DNA of 6,849 bases from Flavobacteriales bacterium (GTDB taxonomy: Bacteria; Bacteroidota; Bacteroidia; Flavobacteriales_E; Vicingaceae), in assembly GCA_029262915.1 (NCBI GenBank), contig JAJCYN010000534.1, positions 1 to 6,849 on the forward strand. The letters run 5' to 3'. Position 1 is the first letter of the stretch. Every line of letters starts with the position of its first letter. The position numbers were made by a program, and so were the translations under genes. The notes under the pieces are model-generated. The model saw only the letters and a program-made list of their open reading frames with translations. It was not told the origin of the DNA and searched no databases. Below, piece after piece: positions 1-6,300 of this stretch.

Positions 1-140
1 TTTGCATTGCCATTGTCTATTACTAAAAAAGCTGAATTGTCGATTACTACAAAGCCATTGTTATTTATCACAAGCCGAGCTTGCCCAAAAACAACAACAG
101 CTAGTAAATTAAAAAATAATATGGTGTATAGTCGTTTCAT
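1..140 (-). CDS. N-terminus of a secreted repeat protein (partial, cut by the left edge)
   Basis: This frame is too short for a routine ORF list, but it starts with an ATG at 140-138 and stays open for 46 codons to the window edge. Residues 1-20 form a clear type I signal peptide: basic start MKRLY, hydrophobic core ILFFNLLAVVVF, then GQA, with cleavage expected near residue 20. The mature part begins with three tandem 8-residue units (residues 23-30, 31-38, 39-46) of pattern [LV]-V-I-[ND]-N-x-x-[FA]. Such regular V/I and N alternation suggests a beta-solenoid or similar surface fold. I recall comparable 'VINNN/VIDN' openings in Bacteroidota extracellular proteins, often exported by type IX secretion, but the C-terminus that would show a sorting domain is outside the window. 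The start lies 19 bp after the fibre-like gene's stop, in the same direction and with no terminator between, so the two are probably one transcript. There is no Shine-Dalgarno sequence. Function unknown. Confidence 0.75.
   Translation of the reverse strand, partial: MKRLYTILFFNLLAVVVFGQARLVINNNGFVVIDNSAFLVIDNGNA
3..74 (-). repeat. Three tandem 8-residue repeats in the partial secreted protein
   Basis: Residues 23-46 read as LVINNNGF, VVIDNSAF and LVIDNGNA, three 24-bp units in phase. V-I-[ND]-N is invariant and the eighth position is F, F, A. At DNA level the second and third units share GTAAT and GACAAT, while third positions differ, so the repeat is held by protein constraint and is not a recent duplication. 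The array may continue beyond the left edge. Confidence 0.7.
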
Positions 141-159
141 AAGTTAGATTTAAATAACA

Positions 160-1998
160 TTATTTGCCTTCTTGCAGTTCTTTAACTATATCTTCTGAAT
201 GCTGACGCAATACTTTAGTTTTTTTAGGTTCTAATTTTGAACCTCCGTTATATAATTGTCTTACTTCTTGTGTTTTTACAGCAGAAGGAATCCATCTTGC
301 ACTTGAATAATGCGATACTCTCCCATTTAACATTTCTTCATCTGCTCTATTACAAACAACTGTATATTGAAACTGAACATTAGATGTTCCTCCATCAAGT
401 TCAATTACATCAAAGCCTGTTGTTGTTTTATTTGCAACGTAAACTCCTTTACAATTACCTTCTAACTGTACATAAACTCTTAAAGGATGTTCCTCATTTA
501 TTATGATATTTTTGGCTAAAATCGGATCCAACTCAATATGAACTTTTCCATTTACCAATTTACCCTCTCCATAATCTTGAAATAAAATTTCAGGGGACTC
601 AGGACAATACATTGTTACATTTTGCCCATTTAAATCTTTGACAACGGTACCTACACCTCCTGTTCCTGTAATTTTAGAATACACCCCATTCCAAGCACCA
701 ACATTCCAAGCCGCTCCAAAACCATCTTGGATTGCAATACCTTGACCAACACCTCCTGTTAAATATCGAACAAAAATACCTTGAGTATTTCCAATAAAAG
801 ATCCTCCAGCTCCTACTACAGGAGCAACTGGTCCTATATTATTTCCTGCACCAGCAACACCAGTTCCAGCAGCATTCAAGTTACTCCCCGTAACACCAGT
901 TCCAGCAGATTGAGAAGTCCTTCCTAGCACTCCTACACCTAATCCTCCACCCGCTGCTCCTGTATTAGATGCTTCCACAGCAACTCCTCCTCCATTAGAA
1001 TTTTGCCCTAATATTCCAGCTCCATTTGATTGAGCCGTAATTCCTACAACTCCATTCCCTGTCCCTGCTCCGGAAGCAGTAGTATTCTCTCCATATAATC
1101 CATTTCCAGCAGCTACAGGGGATAAACCTGATGCTCCAATATTTGTACTAATAAATGTTCCTCCAGCACCGCCAACCATAGTTGTTAAACCTAAGTTATT
1201 ACCAGCTGCTGCAATACCATTTCCAGAAGCAACAGTTGTTGACCATGCTGCTATAGCTATTCCAGTTCCTGTAAATCCACCACCACTACCTACAACAAGA
1301 AAATTACCAGGAGCATTATTGCCACTTGCAACTAACCCTGTACCTGAAGCATGAAGATTTGTTGCTTGAACACCTTGTCCTGTTGCTGTATTACTTAATC
1401 CTAAAACTCCATTTCCTGTTCCTGTATTTTGTCCATAAATAGCATTTCCAGTACCTGCAGCATTTCCATCAACAGCATTATCATTACCAGTCGCTAAAGA
1501 GTATAAAGTAGATGCAGCAAAAGCACCTCCTCCAGAATTAACAGTCATTATACCATCATTCCTAAGTCTCATTCTTTCAACATTATTAGTTCTAAAAGCA
1601 AGGGAATTATTATCTGTTGTACCTAAAAAATTCGTACCAACAGCTGTTCCTGCGTTACCTAATAAACTCCAATCTCTTCCACCTGAACCACTAAGAGCTA
1701 TCCAAGCTGCACCATCCCAGTAATAATAACCAGGCAATACGTTATTCGGAGATACTCCTGCAATTGACGTGTTGTAAACCAATAACGATGCTAAAGGTGC
1801 AGCAACCGGACCAGCAACATTAGTTGCCGTTAAAGCTACCCTAGGAATCAACAAGCCCCTATCTGTAAAATTAATATCTAACCCTGAACTCGCTGCTGGA
1901 GCTAATCCTGTAGCATTTATACCTACATTTTGGGCACTTAATGTTCCGCTTAACAATAATAAAGTTATCCCTAAAAATTTTTGTGAAAAATTATTCAT
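160..1998 (-). CDS. Secreted fibre-like surface protein with Gly/Asn/Ala repeats
   Basis: A 612-residue exported protein. Residues 1-22 are a signal peptide ending LSAQ. Residues 25-103 match the opening seen in Bacteroidota fibre-like proteins (VGIN, GLDINFTDRGLLIPRVAL, LLVYNT, PGYYYWDGAAW). Residues 110-150 (WSLLGNAGT, FLGTTDNNSLAFRTNN, ERMRL) resemble the segment before the repeats in tail-fibre and endosialidase-chaperone-like proteins. Residues 160-445 are Gly/Asn/Ala-rich repeats of about 12 residues, including three copies of a 28-residue module. Residues 452-550 form a globular domain (EILFQDYGEGKLVNGKVHIELD, KGVYVANKTTTGFDVIEL, GGTSN) that I recall as the C-terminal domain of otherwise unrelated secreted repeat proteins in several phyla. 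It occupies the place where a self-cleaving S74 chaperone often sits. A charged 60-residue tail follows, with no recognisable type IX sorting domain. The ATG at 1998 directly precedes the signal peptide. Role is inferred: extracellular or surface fibre, possibly adhesion. Exact function unknown. Confidence 0.85.
   Translation of the reverse strand: MNNFSQKFLGITLLLLSGTLSAQNVGINATGLAPAASSGLDINFTDRGLLIPRVALTATNVAGPVAAPLASLLVYNTSIAGVSPNNVLPGYYYWDGAAWIALSGSGGRDWSLLGNAGTAVGTNFLGTTDNNSLAFRTNNVERMRLRNDGIMTVNSGGGAFAASTLYSLATGNDNAVDGNAAGTGNAIYGQNTGTGNGVLGLSNTATGQGVQATNLHASGTGLVASGNNAPGNFLVVGSGGGFTGTGIAIAAWSTTVASGNGIAAAGNNLGLTTMVGGAGGTFISTNIGASGLSPVAAGNGLYGENTTASGAGTGNGVVGITAQSNGAGILGQNSNGGGVAVEASNTGAAGGGLGVGVLGRTSQSAGTGVTGSNLNAAGTGVAGAGNNIGPVAPVVGAGGSFIGNTQGIFVRYLTGGVGQGIAIQDGFGAAWNVGAWNGVYSKITGTGGVGTVVKDLNGQNVTMYCPESPEILFQDYGEGKLVNGKVHIELDPILAKNIIINEEHPLRVYVQLEGNCKGVYVANKTTTGFDVIELDGGTSNVQFQYTVVCNRADEEMLNGRVSHYSSARWIPSAVKTQEVRQLYNGGSKLEPKKTKVLRQHSEDIVKELQEGK
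790..1350 (-). repeat. Three copies of a 28-residue GNN...GGxF module in the fibre-like protein
   Basis: Residues 217-244, 257-284 and 376-403 align without gaps. Each has A-[SA]-G-[TN]-G near its start, G-N-N at positions 10-12 and V-G-x-G-G-x-F at positions 20-26, with the Phe always 16 residues after the first G of GNN. The start-to-start spacings are 40 and 119 residues, so copies 2 and 3 are separated by other short Gly-rich units. The repeats have diverged at DNA level. Confidence 0.75.
856..908 (+). repeat. 17-bp direct repeat with a 36-bp period inside the fibre-like gene
   Basis: The 17-mer AACACCAGTTCCAGCAG occurs at 856-872 and again at 892-908. The offset is exactly 36 bp, or 12 codons, and the repeat encodes the AGTGV core of two successive 12-residue units. 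This is the longest exact DNA repeat I noticed in the gene. It could support slippage or recombination that changes repeat number. Confidence 0.8.
1315..1458 (-). repeat. Tandem ~12-residue Gly-rich repeats in the fibre-like protein
   Basis: Residues 181-228 divide into four units of 11-13 residues: AGTGNAIYGQN, TGTGNGVLGLSN, TATGQGVQATNLH and ASGTGLVASGNN. The consensus is x-x-G-x-G-[VIL]-x-[AG]-x-N. Similar units recur at residues 295-330 and 364-387. The phase fits a beta-helical or collagen-like fibre shaft, which is an inference from periodicity only. Confidence 0.65.
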
Positions 1999-2262
1999 GA
2001 CATGTTATTTTTAATATCTAAAAACCCAGACAGATTAACGAAGTTCCTATAAAAATCAGTATAAATCAACTTATATTAAATTTTTAACTTAAAAGCAATT
2101 ATTTTTTAATTTTTTAGACCAAAAGTGTCATTTTGACGACATATTGACTAAACCTTTCTACGAATTAATACTTGTTAAACGTAATTTTTGAATGGAAGGT
2201 TGCCTCTGTTATCCACAGATCAATTAATAGCAATTATACATTAAATTTAACATCAATAATTG
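1999..2262. other. AT-rich intergenic region upstream of the fibre-like gene
   Basis: This 264-bp stretch has no credible gene on either strand. It should contain the fibre-like gene's promoter and leader, but I find no exact TAnnTTTG on the minus strand. The nearest is CACTTTTG (complement of 2120-2127), with one mismatch. Other visible elements are a perfect TTATCCACA 9-mer at 2209-2217, the palindrome TTAAATTTAA at 2241-2250, an inverted repeat CAAAA/TTTTG at 2120-2135, and a weak TTTTTA/TAAAAA inverted repeat at 2008-2024 just before the start codon. Confidence 0.6.
2209..2217 (+). other. Perfect DnaA-box consensus 9-mer
   Basis: TTATCCACA matches the classical DnaA-box consensus exactly and lies in AT-rich non-coding DNA. 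It is nested in CTGTTATCCACAG, whose ends CTGT/ACAG are inverted. I found no second good box nearby, so a replication origin is not supported. It could be a single regulatory DnaA site upstream of the fibre-like gene, or chance. Confidence 0.3.
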
Positions 2263-2270
2263 TTATTGAT
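2241..2270 (-). terminator. Weak AT-rich hairpin at the end of the DUF4296-like gene
   Basis: ATCAATAA (2252-2259) and TTATTGAT (2263-2270) are a perfect 8-bp inverted repeat with a 3-nt loop that overlaps the stop codon of the DUF4296-like gene. The palindrome TTAAATTTAA follows immediately on the minus strand. The stem has one G-C pair per arm and there is no long U-tract, so termination here would be inefficient. This is a tentative call. Confidence 0.3.
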
Positions 2271-2625
2271 AATCTCCCTGCTTTTCGGATAAGTTATTGA
2301 TGACCTTAATATACATTTCCATTAGCAGTTTTGGATGTTCACTATAATAAGTTAGACTATTATTAAATTGTTCCTCAGAAGTATTAAAACTTTTATAAAC
2401 TTGATTAAACAGTTCTTGTTTATTTATAGCACTGCCTTGAGTTGTATCTGGAACAGAGAACTTAAGTTTAATAAGTGCCTGAGTTAGCTCAATTTCAGTA
2501 ATTACTTCAATCATTTTTTCTTCTGGAATTACATTCTTAGGAATTTCACTACTTTCATCACCATCACACGACATAAAAACGGAAGTGAGCGTAAAAAAAA
2601 ATATATATTTTATGATAAATTTCAT
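2263..2625 (-). CDS. DUF4296-like lipoprotein
   Basis: A 120-residue predicted lipoprotein. I start it at the ATG at 2625, which directly precedes the signal peptide. A longer frame is possible only from a TTG at 2667, and it would translate through the terminator hairpin. Residues 1-19 are a lipoprotein signal (MKFIIKYIFFF, hydrophobic) ending F-M-S-C. Cys20 is the predicted lipidation site, although Phe at -3 is unusual for a lipobox. DGDE follows, an acidic stretch of the kind reported to mark surface export of Flavobacteriia lipoproteins. The body fits my memory of DUF4296: I-P-E-E-K-M-I-E-V near residues 32-40, a helical middle, then Y-x-S-F-N-T-S-E-E-Q-F, the core SLTYYSEHP, and a helical C-terminus with M-Y-x-K-V-I-N-N-L. 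Length is normal for that family. Its function is unknown. It lies 57 bp after the upstream lipoprotein gene, from which a strong terminator separates it. Confidence 0.8.
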   Translation of the reverse strand: MKFIIKYIFFFTLTSVFMSCDGDESSEIPKNVIPEEKMIEVITEIELTQALIKLKFSVPDTTQGSAINKQELFNQVYKSFNTSEEQFNNSLTYYSEHPKLLMEMYIKVINNLSEKQGDYQ

Positions 2626-2628
2626 TGC

Positions 2629-2662
2629 AAAAGAAAACCCTACTCTGATAACAGAATAGGGT
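2629..2662 (-). terminator. Strong intrinsic terminator between the two lipoprotein genes
   Basis: Read on the minus strand, ACCCTATTCTG (2662-2652), loop TTAT and CAGAGTAGGGT (2647-2637) form an 11-bp stem that includes one G-U pair. The stem is followed at once by TTTTCTTTT, partly sharing its last T. The hairpin lies 20 bp after the upstream lipoprotein gene's TAA, and its U-tract ends 3 bp before the ATG at 2625. The opposite strand has no matching U-tract, so it acts on minus-strand transcripts. Confidence 0.8.
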
Positions 2663-2664
2663 AA

Positions 2665-2672
2665 CAAATATT
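2665..2672 (-). promoter_or_regulatory. Candidate -7 box for the DUF4296-like gene
   Basis: AATATTTG differs by one base from the Bacteroidota -7 consensus TAnnTTTG. Initiation about 5-8 nt downstream would fall inside the 5' arm of the terminator stem, giving a transcript that lacks part of that arm and so escapes termination. I see no convincing -33 TTG element at the expected distance. Speculative. Confidence 0.25.
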
Positions 2673-2682
2673 GTTAAACAGA

Positions 2683-3231
2683 TTAAACAGCTACTTCTGA
2701 TTTACTTGTTGATTTTATTGTTTTTGCAGCTTCTAACATTTTCTCTATCATTCCTGACCCATACTCTCCATCTAATATATCTCTAACTTCAAAAACATCT
2801 GTACCAACCTCAGCTTTATATAAAAAATGATTTTGTGTTTTAACACCAGAATCCGGAATATCTTGTGTATAAATAATAGCATTTTCTTCTTCTTTAATAA
2901 TTTCTGAAATAAACACTAAATCTTCTTGTAAATCCATTTTTAACAATTCAATATCTCCCTCACCAAACATAATTTCTAATCCAAAATCTAATCCTACTAC
3001 AATTTCCAATGCCCCCCTTTCTGTCAAAACTACTTCGGGGTTTCCATGAATATCAGCCTGAGGAACCATAACTGTTAAATCAAACCCCCATTCAGATAAA
3101 TTTAACTCTTCGAATCCTTTTAATTTTACAGTTTCCACTGTTTCATCAATAGGTTCATCAACTTTATCACCACCACAAGCGGTAATTAATAAGGTTATAA
3201 TTATTATAAATAAATATGCTAACTTTCTCAT
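2683..3231 (-). CDS. Predicted lipoprotein of unknown function
   Basis: A 182-residue predicted lipoprotein that I do not recognise. The ATG at 3231 is chosen because it begins the signal peptide. The only longer option is a TTG at 3252 that adds seven residues. Residues 1-18 (MRKLAYLF, then an Ile/Leu core) end in the lipobox I-T-A-C with Cys19. GGDKVDEP follows; its K-x-D-E resembles the acidic surface-export signal of Flavobacteriia lipoproteins. The mature part is acidic and looks alternately beta and helical: a FEELNLSEWGFDLTVMVP segment near residues 38-55, hydrophobic strands near 77-85, a DLVFISEIIKEEE helix, a HFLYKAEVG strand, and a C-terminal helix GMIEKMLEAAKTIKS. The order 'strand, VP, ... 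strand, M..AAK..' reminds me of small DcrB/PsbP-fold lipoproteins, a weak impression that needs profile comparison. It follows the macroglobulin gene by 115 bp and ends at a strong terminator. Confidence 0.75.
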   Translation of the reverse strand: MRKLAYLFIIIITLLITACGGDKVDEPIDETVETVKLKGFEELNLSEWGFDLTVMVPQADIHGNPEVVLTERGALEIVVGLDFGLEIMFGEGDIELLKMDLQEDLVFISEIIKEEENAIIYTQDIPDSGVKTQNHFLYKAEVGTDVFEVRDILDGEYGSGMIEKMLEAAKTIKSTSKSEVAV

Positions 3232-3249
3232 TTTAAATTTATTTAAAAG

Positions 3250-3257
3250 CAAATATA
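3250..3257 (-). promoter_or_regulatory. Candidate -7 promoter element for the unknown lipoprotein gene
   Basis: TATATTTG on the minus strand matches the Bacteroidota primary-sigma -7 consensus TAnnTTTG exactly and lies 18 bp before the ATG at 3231. Initiation would leave a leader of roughly 12 nt. The upstream region is T-rich (TTTTTTAATT), but a TTG at the -33 position is not evident, so the call rests on one element. Confidence 0.4.
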
Positions 3258-3278
3258 AATTAAAAAATCAGAACATAG

Positions 3279-3353
3279 AAATTAGAGGTCAGAGAATAGA
3301 TAATATGCGATAATATTATCACTCTCTCTTATTTTTTGGTCAATCTCTAATTT
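3279..3353 (-). terminator. Nested inverted repeats at the end of the macroglobulin gene
   Basis: The outer arms AAATTAGAG (3279-3287) and CTCTAATTT (3345-3353) are perfect 9-bp complements spanning the TAG stop at 3347. Inside them, GATAATAT (3299-3306) and ATATTATC (3313-3320) form an 8-bp stem with a 6-nt loop, and AGAGA and TCTCT repeats flank it. On the minus strand a TTTTTT run (3267-3262) lies further on, separated from the outer arm. On the plus strand TTATTTTTT follows the inner stem more closely. It is a plausible but weak, possibly bidirectional, terminator. Confidence 0.45.
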
Positions 3354-6300
3354 TTAATTCCAACTTTTACCCGAACACCTTCTGAATGAGATGTAAATTC
3401 TGGGGCATACATACATTGAATACTCGTTATACCATTAGAAAAATCTCCACTCATATTGACTCTCAACGGATATTCAAACACATAAGTTCCTTTCCTTAAA
3501 TAATCAAAAAAGAAATTAGTAGAAGCATCTTTTGTGCTTTCATAATAACCCAAACCATCTTGATAACGGTATCCAGAGAATACATTAATAGGTTCTAAAC
3601 CTGCTGCACGCATATCTTTCATGTGTACATATTCCATATCTCTATCTACTCTTAATTCAATTCTCACTTTAATCTTGTCTCCAGGTTGTAATTTTGTTCC
3701 TTCTATTATTGGAGTAATAACTGGACCAGTATCTGAATTTCTTTGTAAGAATAACTTCTTTACTAATTTCAAAGGTGTTTCTGCTGGTGTTATTTTATCT
3801 AACTGCTCAAAATATTGCCAGTACATTGCTCCCCAAGCTACTCCATCATCTTTTTTAGTAACAGTTACATTTCCCATATTAGATTTAATGGCTGTTTTAT
3901 TCCAAGAAGTTTTAAAATAACCCGTCCCTGCTTCTACTTTCACATCATCAAGTTTTTTAGGGTCAATTAGTTCATTTCCTACTTTTATTTCTACCAGTTG
4001 GTCACTTGCTAATAAATCTGTTCCTCTAAGTAATAAAGCATAACAAGCCTCTGTTGTTGCTTTAGTTGTTCGCCAATCTTGTGTTTGTTTTTGCTTTAAC
4101 AGCCAAACTTTCATTGCCTCAACACTTTCCTTATCATCATCAACTTCATCAAAAGCCTCAATTAATAATGCTTGTGTTTCTATTGGTGCTTGATACCAAT
4201 AATAACCTCCTCTGTTATCTTTCCAATACATTCCTAATTCCTCGTGATTTATCGCATTTTCTTTTAAAGAAACAATAATTTTTTGCTCAACTGGAATACC
4301 TGCTGTTTTCACTTTTCCATCTCTGTGTAATGCCAAAGCAATCATCCCTTGCATATACCTGCTTTTTCCCAACCAATATTTTTTAGCCTGACCGTGATAA
4401 TAGTTATACGCTTCTTTATTTCTAGAACTAATCTCTACATCTTTTAAGAAATAACTTCTCGCATATAAATATTGAATGACATTGTAGTTCAAATGATCTT
4501 TTTCCATATCAACATCGTGTTTTTTGAGCCATTCATAATCTTCTCTAATTCTATTATCCAAATAGCGAACAGCTTTTTTAACCATGTTCCATGTCTTATA
4601 ATCACTTCGAATATTTTTTACTCCAAGGTGATCTAAATGTCCCATACCTGTAACAATGTGTTGAGTCATATATCGACTTTCTGGCATTCCTTTAAACCAT
4701 GTCCAACCGCCATTAGAAACCTGTAATTGCTGCAATTTTTTCATTGCTCTTCCTAATTCATTACTCATCCGGTTTAAATCGAATAATAATCCAACTCGTT
4801 TTTTACGTTCGCTTTCGTTTTGAGAGTTTAATACCCATGGAGTTTCTTCTAAAATCAACGATTTTAATTCTTGGTTCTTTTCTAAATTAGATAAAAACGC
4901 TTCTGGACTACTCTTTTTCCAACTCTCAAAAACAGTTGCAATTTTTGGGTTTGAATTGGCAATATGCGATGCAATTGAATTGGCATAAAAACGACTAAAA
5001 GTTTGTTCTGCACACTCATATGGATATTCCATTAAATAAGGTAGTGCTTGTATTGCGTACCAAGCTGGATTAGAGGTAAACTCTAATGTTAGTTTATGAT
5101 GTTTAAGTGTTGTTGATTTGTTGTTAATCAACTTAGTAAACTTAAAAGTTTTGGTTTGATTTCCTCTTATTGGAAGTGGCATCGATTCGGTAACTAGCAT
5201 TCTATTTGTTAGTACTGGAATAGCCATTTCTTCACCATCAGTAAAGTTACCAGCCTTTGCAACGACTTTATACGTAATTGCCGAGTAGCCTTCTGGAATA
5301 GCTATTTGCCAATTTACTGAAGTGCTTTTCCCTTTCTTTACATTAAAAGTAATCGTTTCTTTTCCAATAATTAATTTATCTGAAATTAGTTTTGAAGTCA
5401 ACGCATCATAAAAGAAAATTTTTGCTCCCCCATTTAATTCCTTATCTGAAAGGTTAGTGATTTTAGTGCTAAATGTCATTTTATCACTTTCTCTAAAAAA
5501 TCGAGGTGCGTTCGGATAAACCATCAAATCTTTTTGGGTTACCGTTTCTTCGTAAATCATACCTGTTTTTAAATCTTTGGTATGTGCCAAGCCCATAAAC
5601 TTCCACTTGGTCAACGCCTCCGGAATGGTAAATTTTATAATAATTTCTCCAGCTGCATTGGTAGCTAAATGAGGATAAAAGAAAGCAGTTTCTGCAAAGT
5701 TTTTACGTGCTTTTACTTCAGAAAAATCTTTTCCAGTTATTGCTTGTTGATTCGCTTCTCCAGATTTAGTTACAACTCCATCTAAAGTTGCAGATACCGT
5801 TGCTCCATCTCTAGCTGGTAATACCACAGGAATATTAGCAGCTAATTTATCCTTTTTCATAGATGCTCCTTTAGATTTTTCGGCATAACCATAATTTCCA
5901 CTTCTATCTTCATCATCCATAATAGATTCTTCTGCTATTTCTGTCGCAAATAACATATCTCCTTCATAATAGTCATATCCTCGATATCTTGAATACCTAT
6001 TTCCATAATAAAAACCAAACCAGTTTAGTTGATCATAAATTTTAGTTTTTAATCCAGTTAAGCTTTTATTCCAGTGATAAGCCATTAACTCTGAGTTGGC
6101 ATACGAAAATGAAGTATTGCTTTGCCAATATCTTCTGCTATAATCATAGTAAAGCACATCTAATCCCCAATAATTTGCCCTAAAAGCATCCAAAGAAGCA
6201 TCGTATAATGTTGCCACCATTTCCGCAGCTACTTTTTCTCCCTTTTTACCTTTAATTTTAATTTTCCACTCTTCTTTTTGTCCAGGTAATAATTTATTTC

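Noticed and set aside
160..1998. Phage tail fibre of a prophage
   Set aside because: The head and repeats resemble fibre proteins, but the gene has a Sec signal peptide and no phage structural, lysis or integrase genes surround it. A bacterial surface protein fits better.
2192..2227. Plus-strand ATG beginning an 11-codon frame in the intergenic region
   Set aside because: It is too short, has no ribosome-binding signal and has no recognisable peptide features.
1999..2262. Replication origin
   Set aside because: There is only one DnaA box, no iteron array, and no dnaA, dnaN or rep gene in the window.
2626..2667. TTG at 2667 as the start of the DUF4296-like gene
   Set aside because: It would add 14 residues ahead of a complete lipoprotein signal and be translated from the terminator hairpin. 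The ATG at 2625 is better.
3621..3920. Plus-strand 99-codon frame opposite the macroglobulin gene
   Set aside because: It lies wholly within strongly supported macroglobulin coding sequence, has no recognisable domain and has no regulatory signals. It is a shadow frame.
4066..4278. Plus-strand 70-codon frame opposite the thioester domain
   Set aside because: It is antisense to conserved macroglobulin sequence, and its Leu/Phe-rich composition is what the complement of Lys/Glu-rich coding DNA produces.
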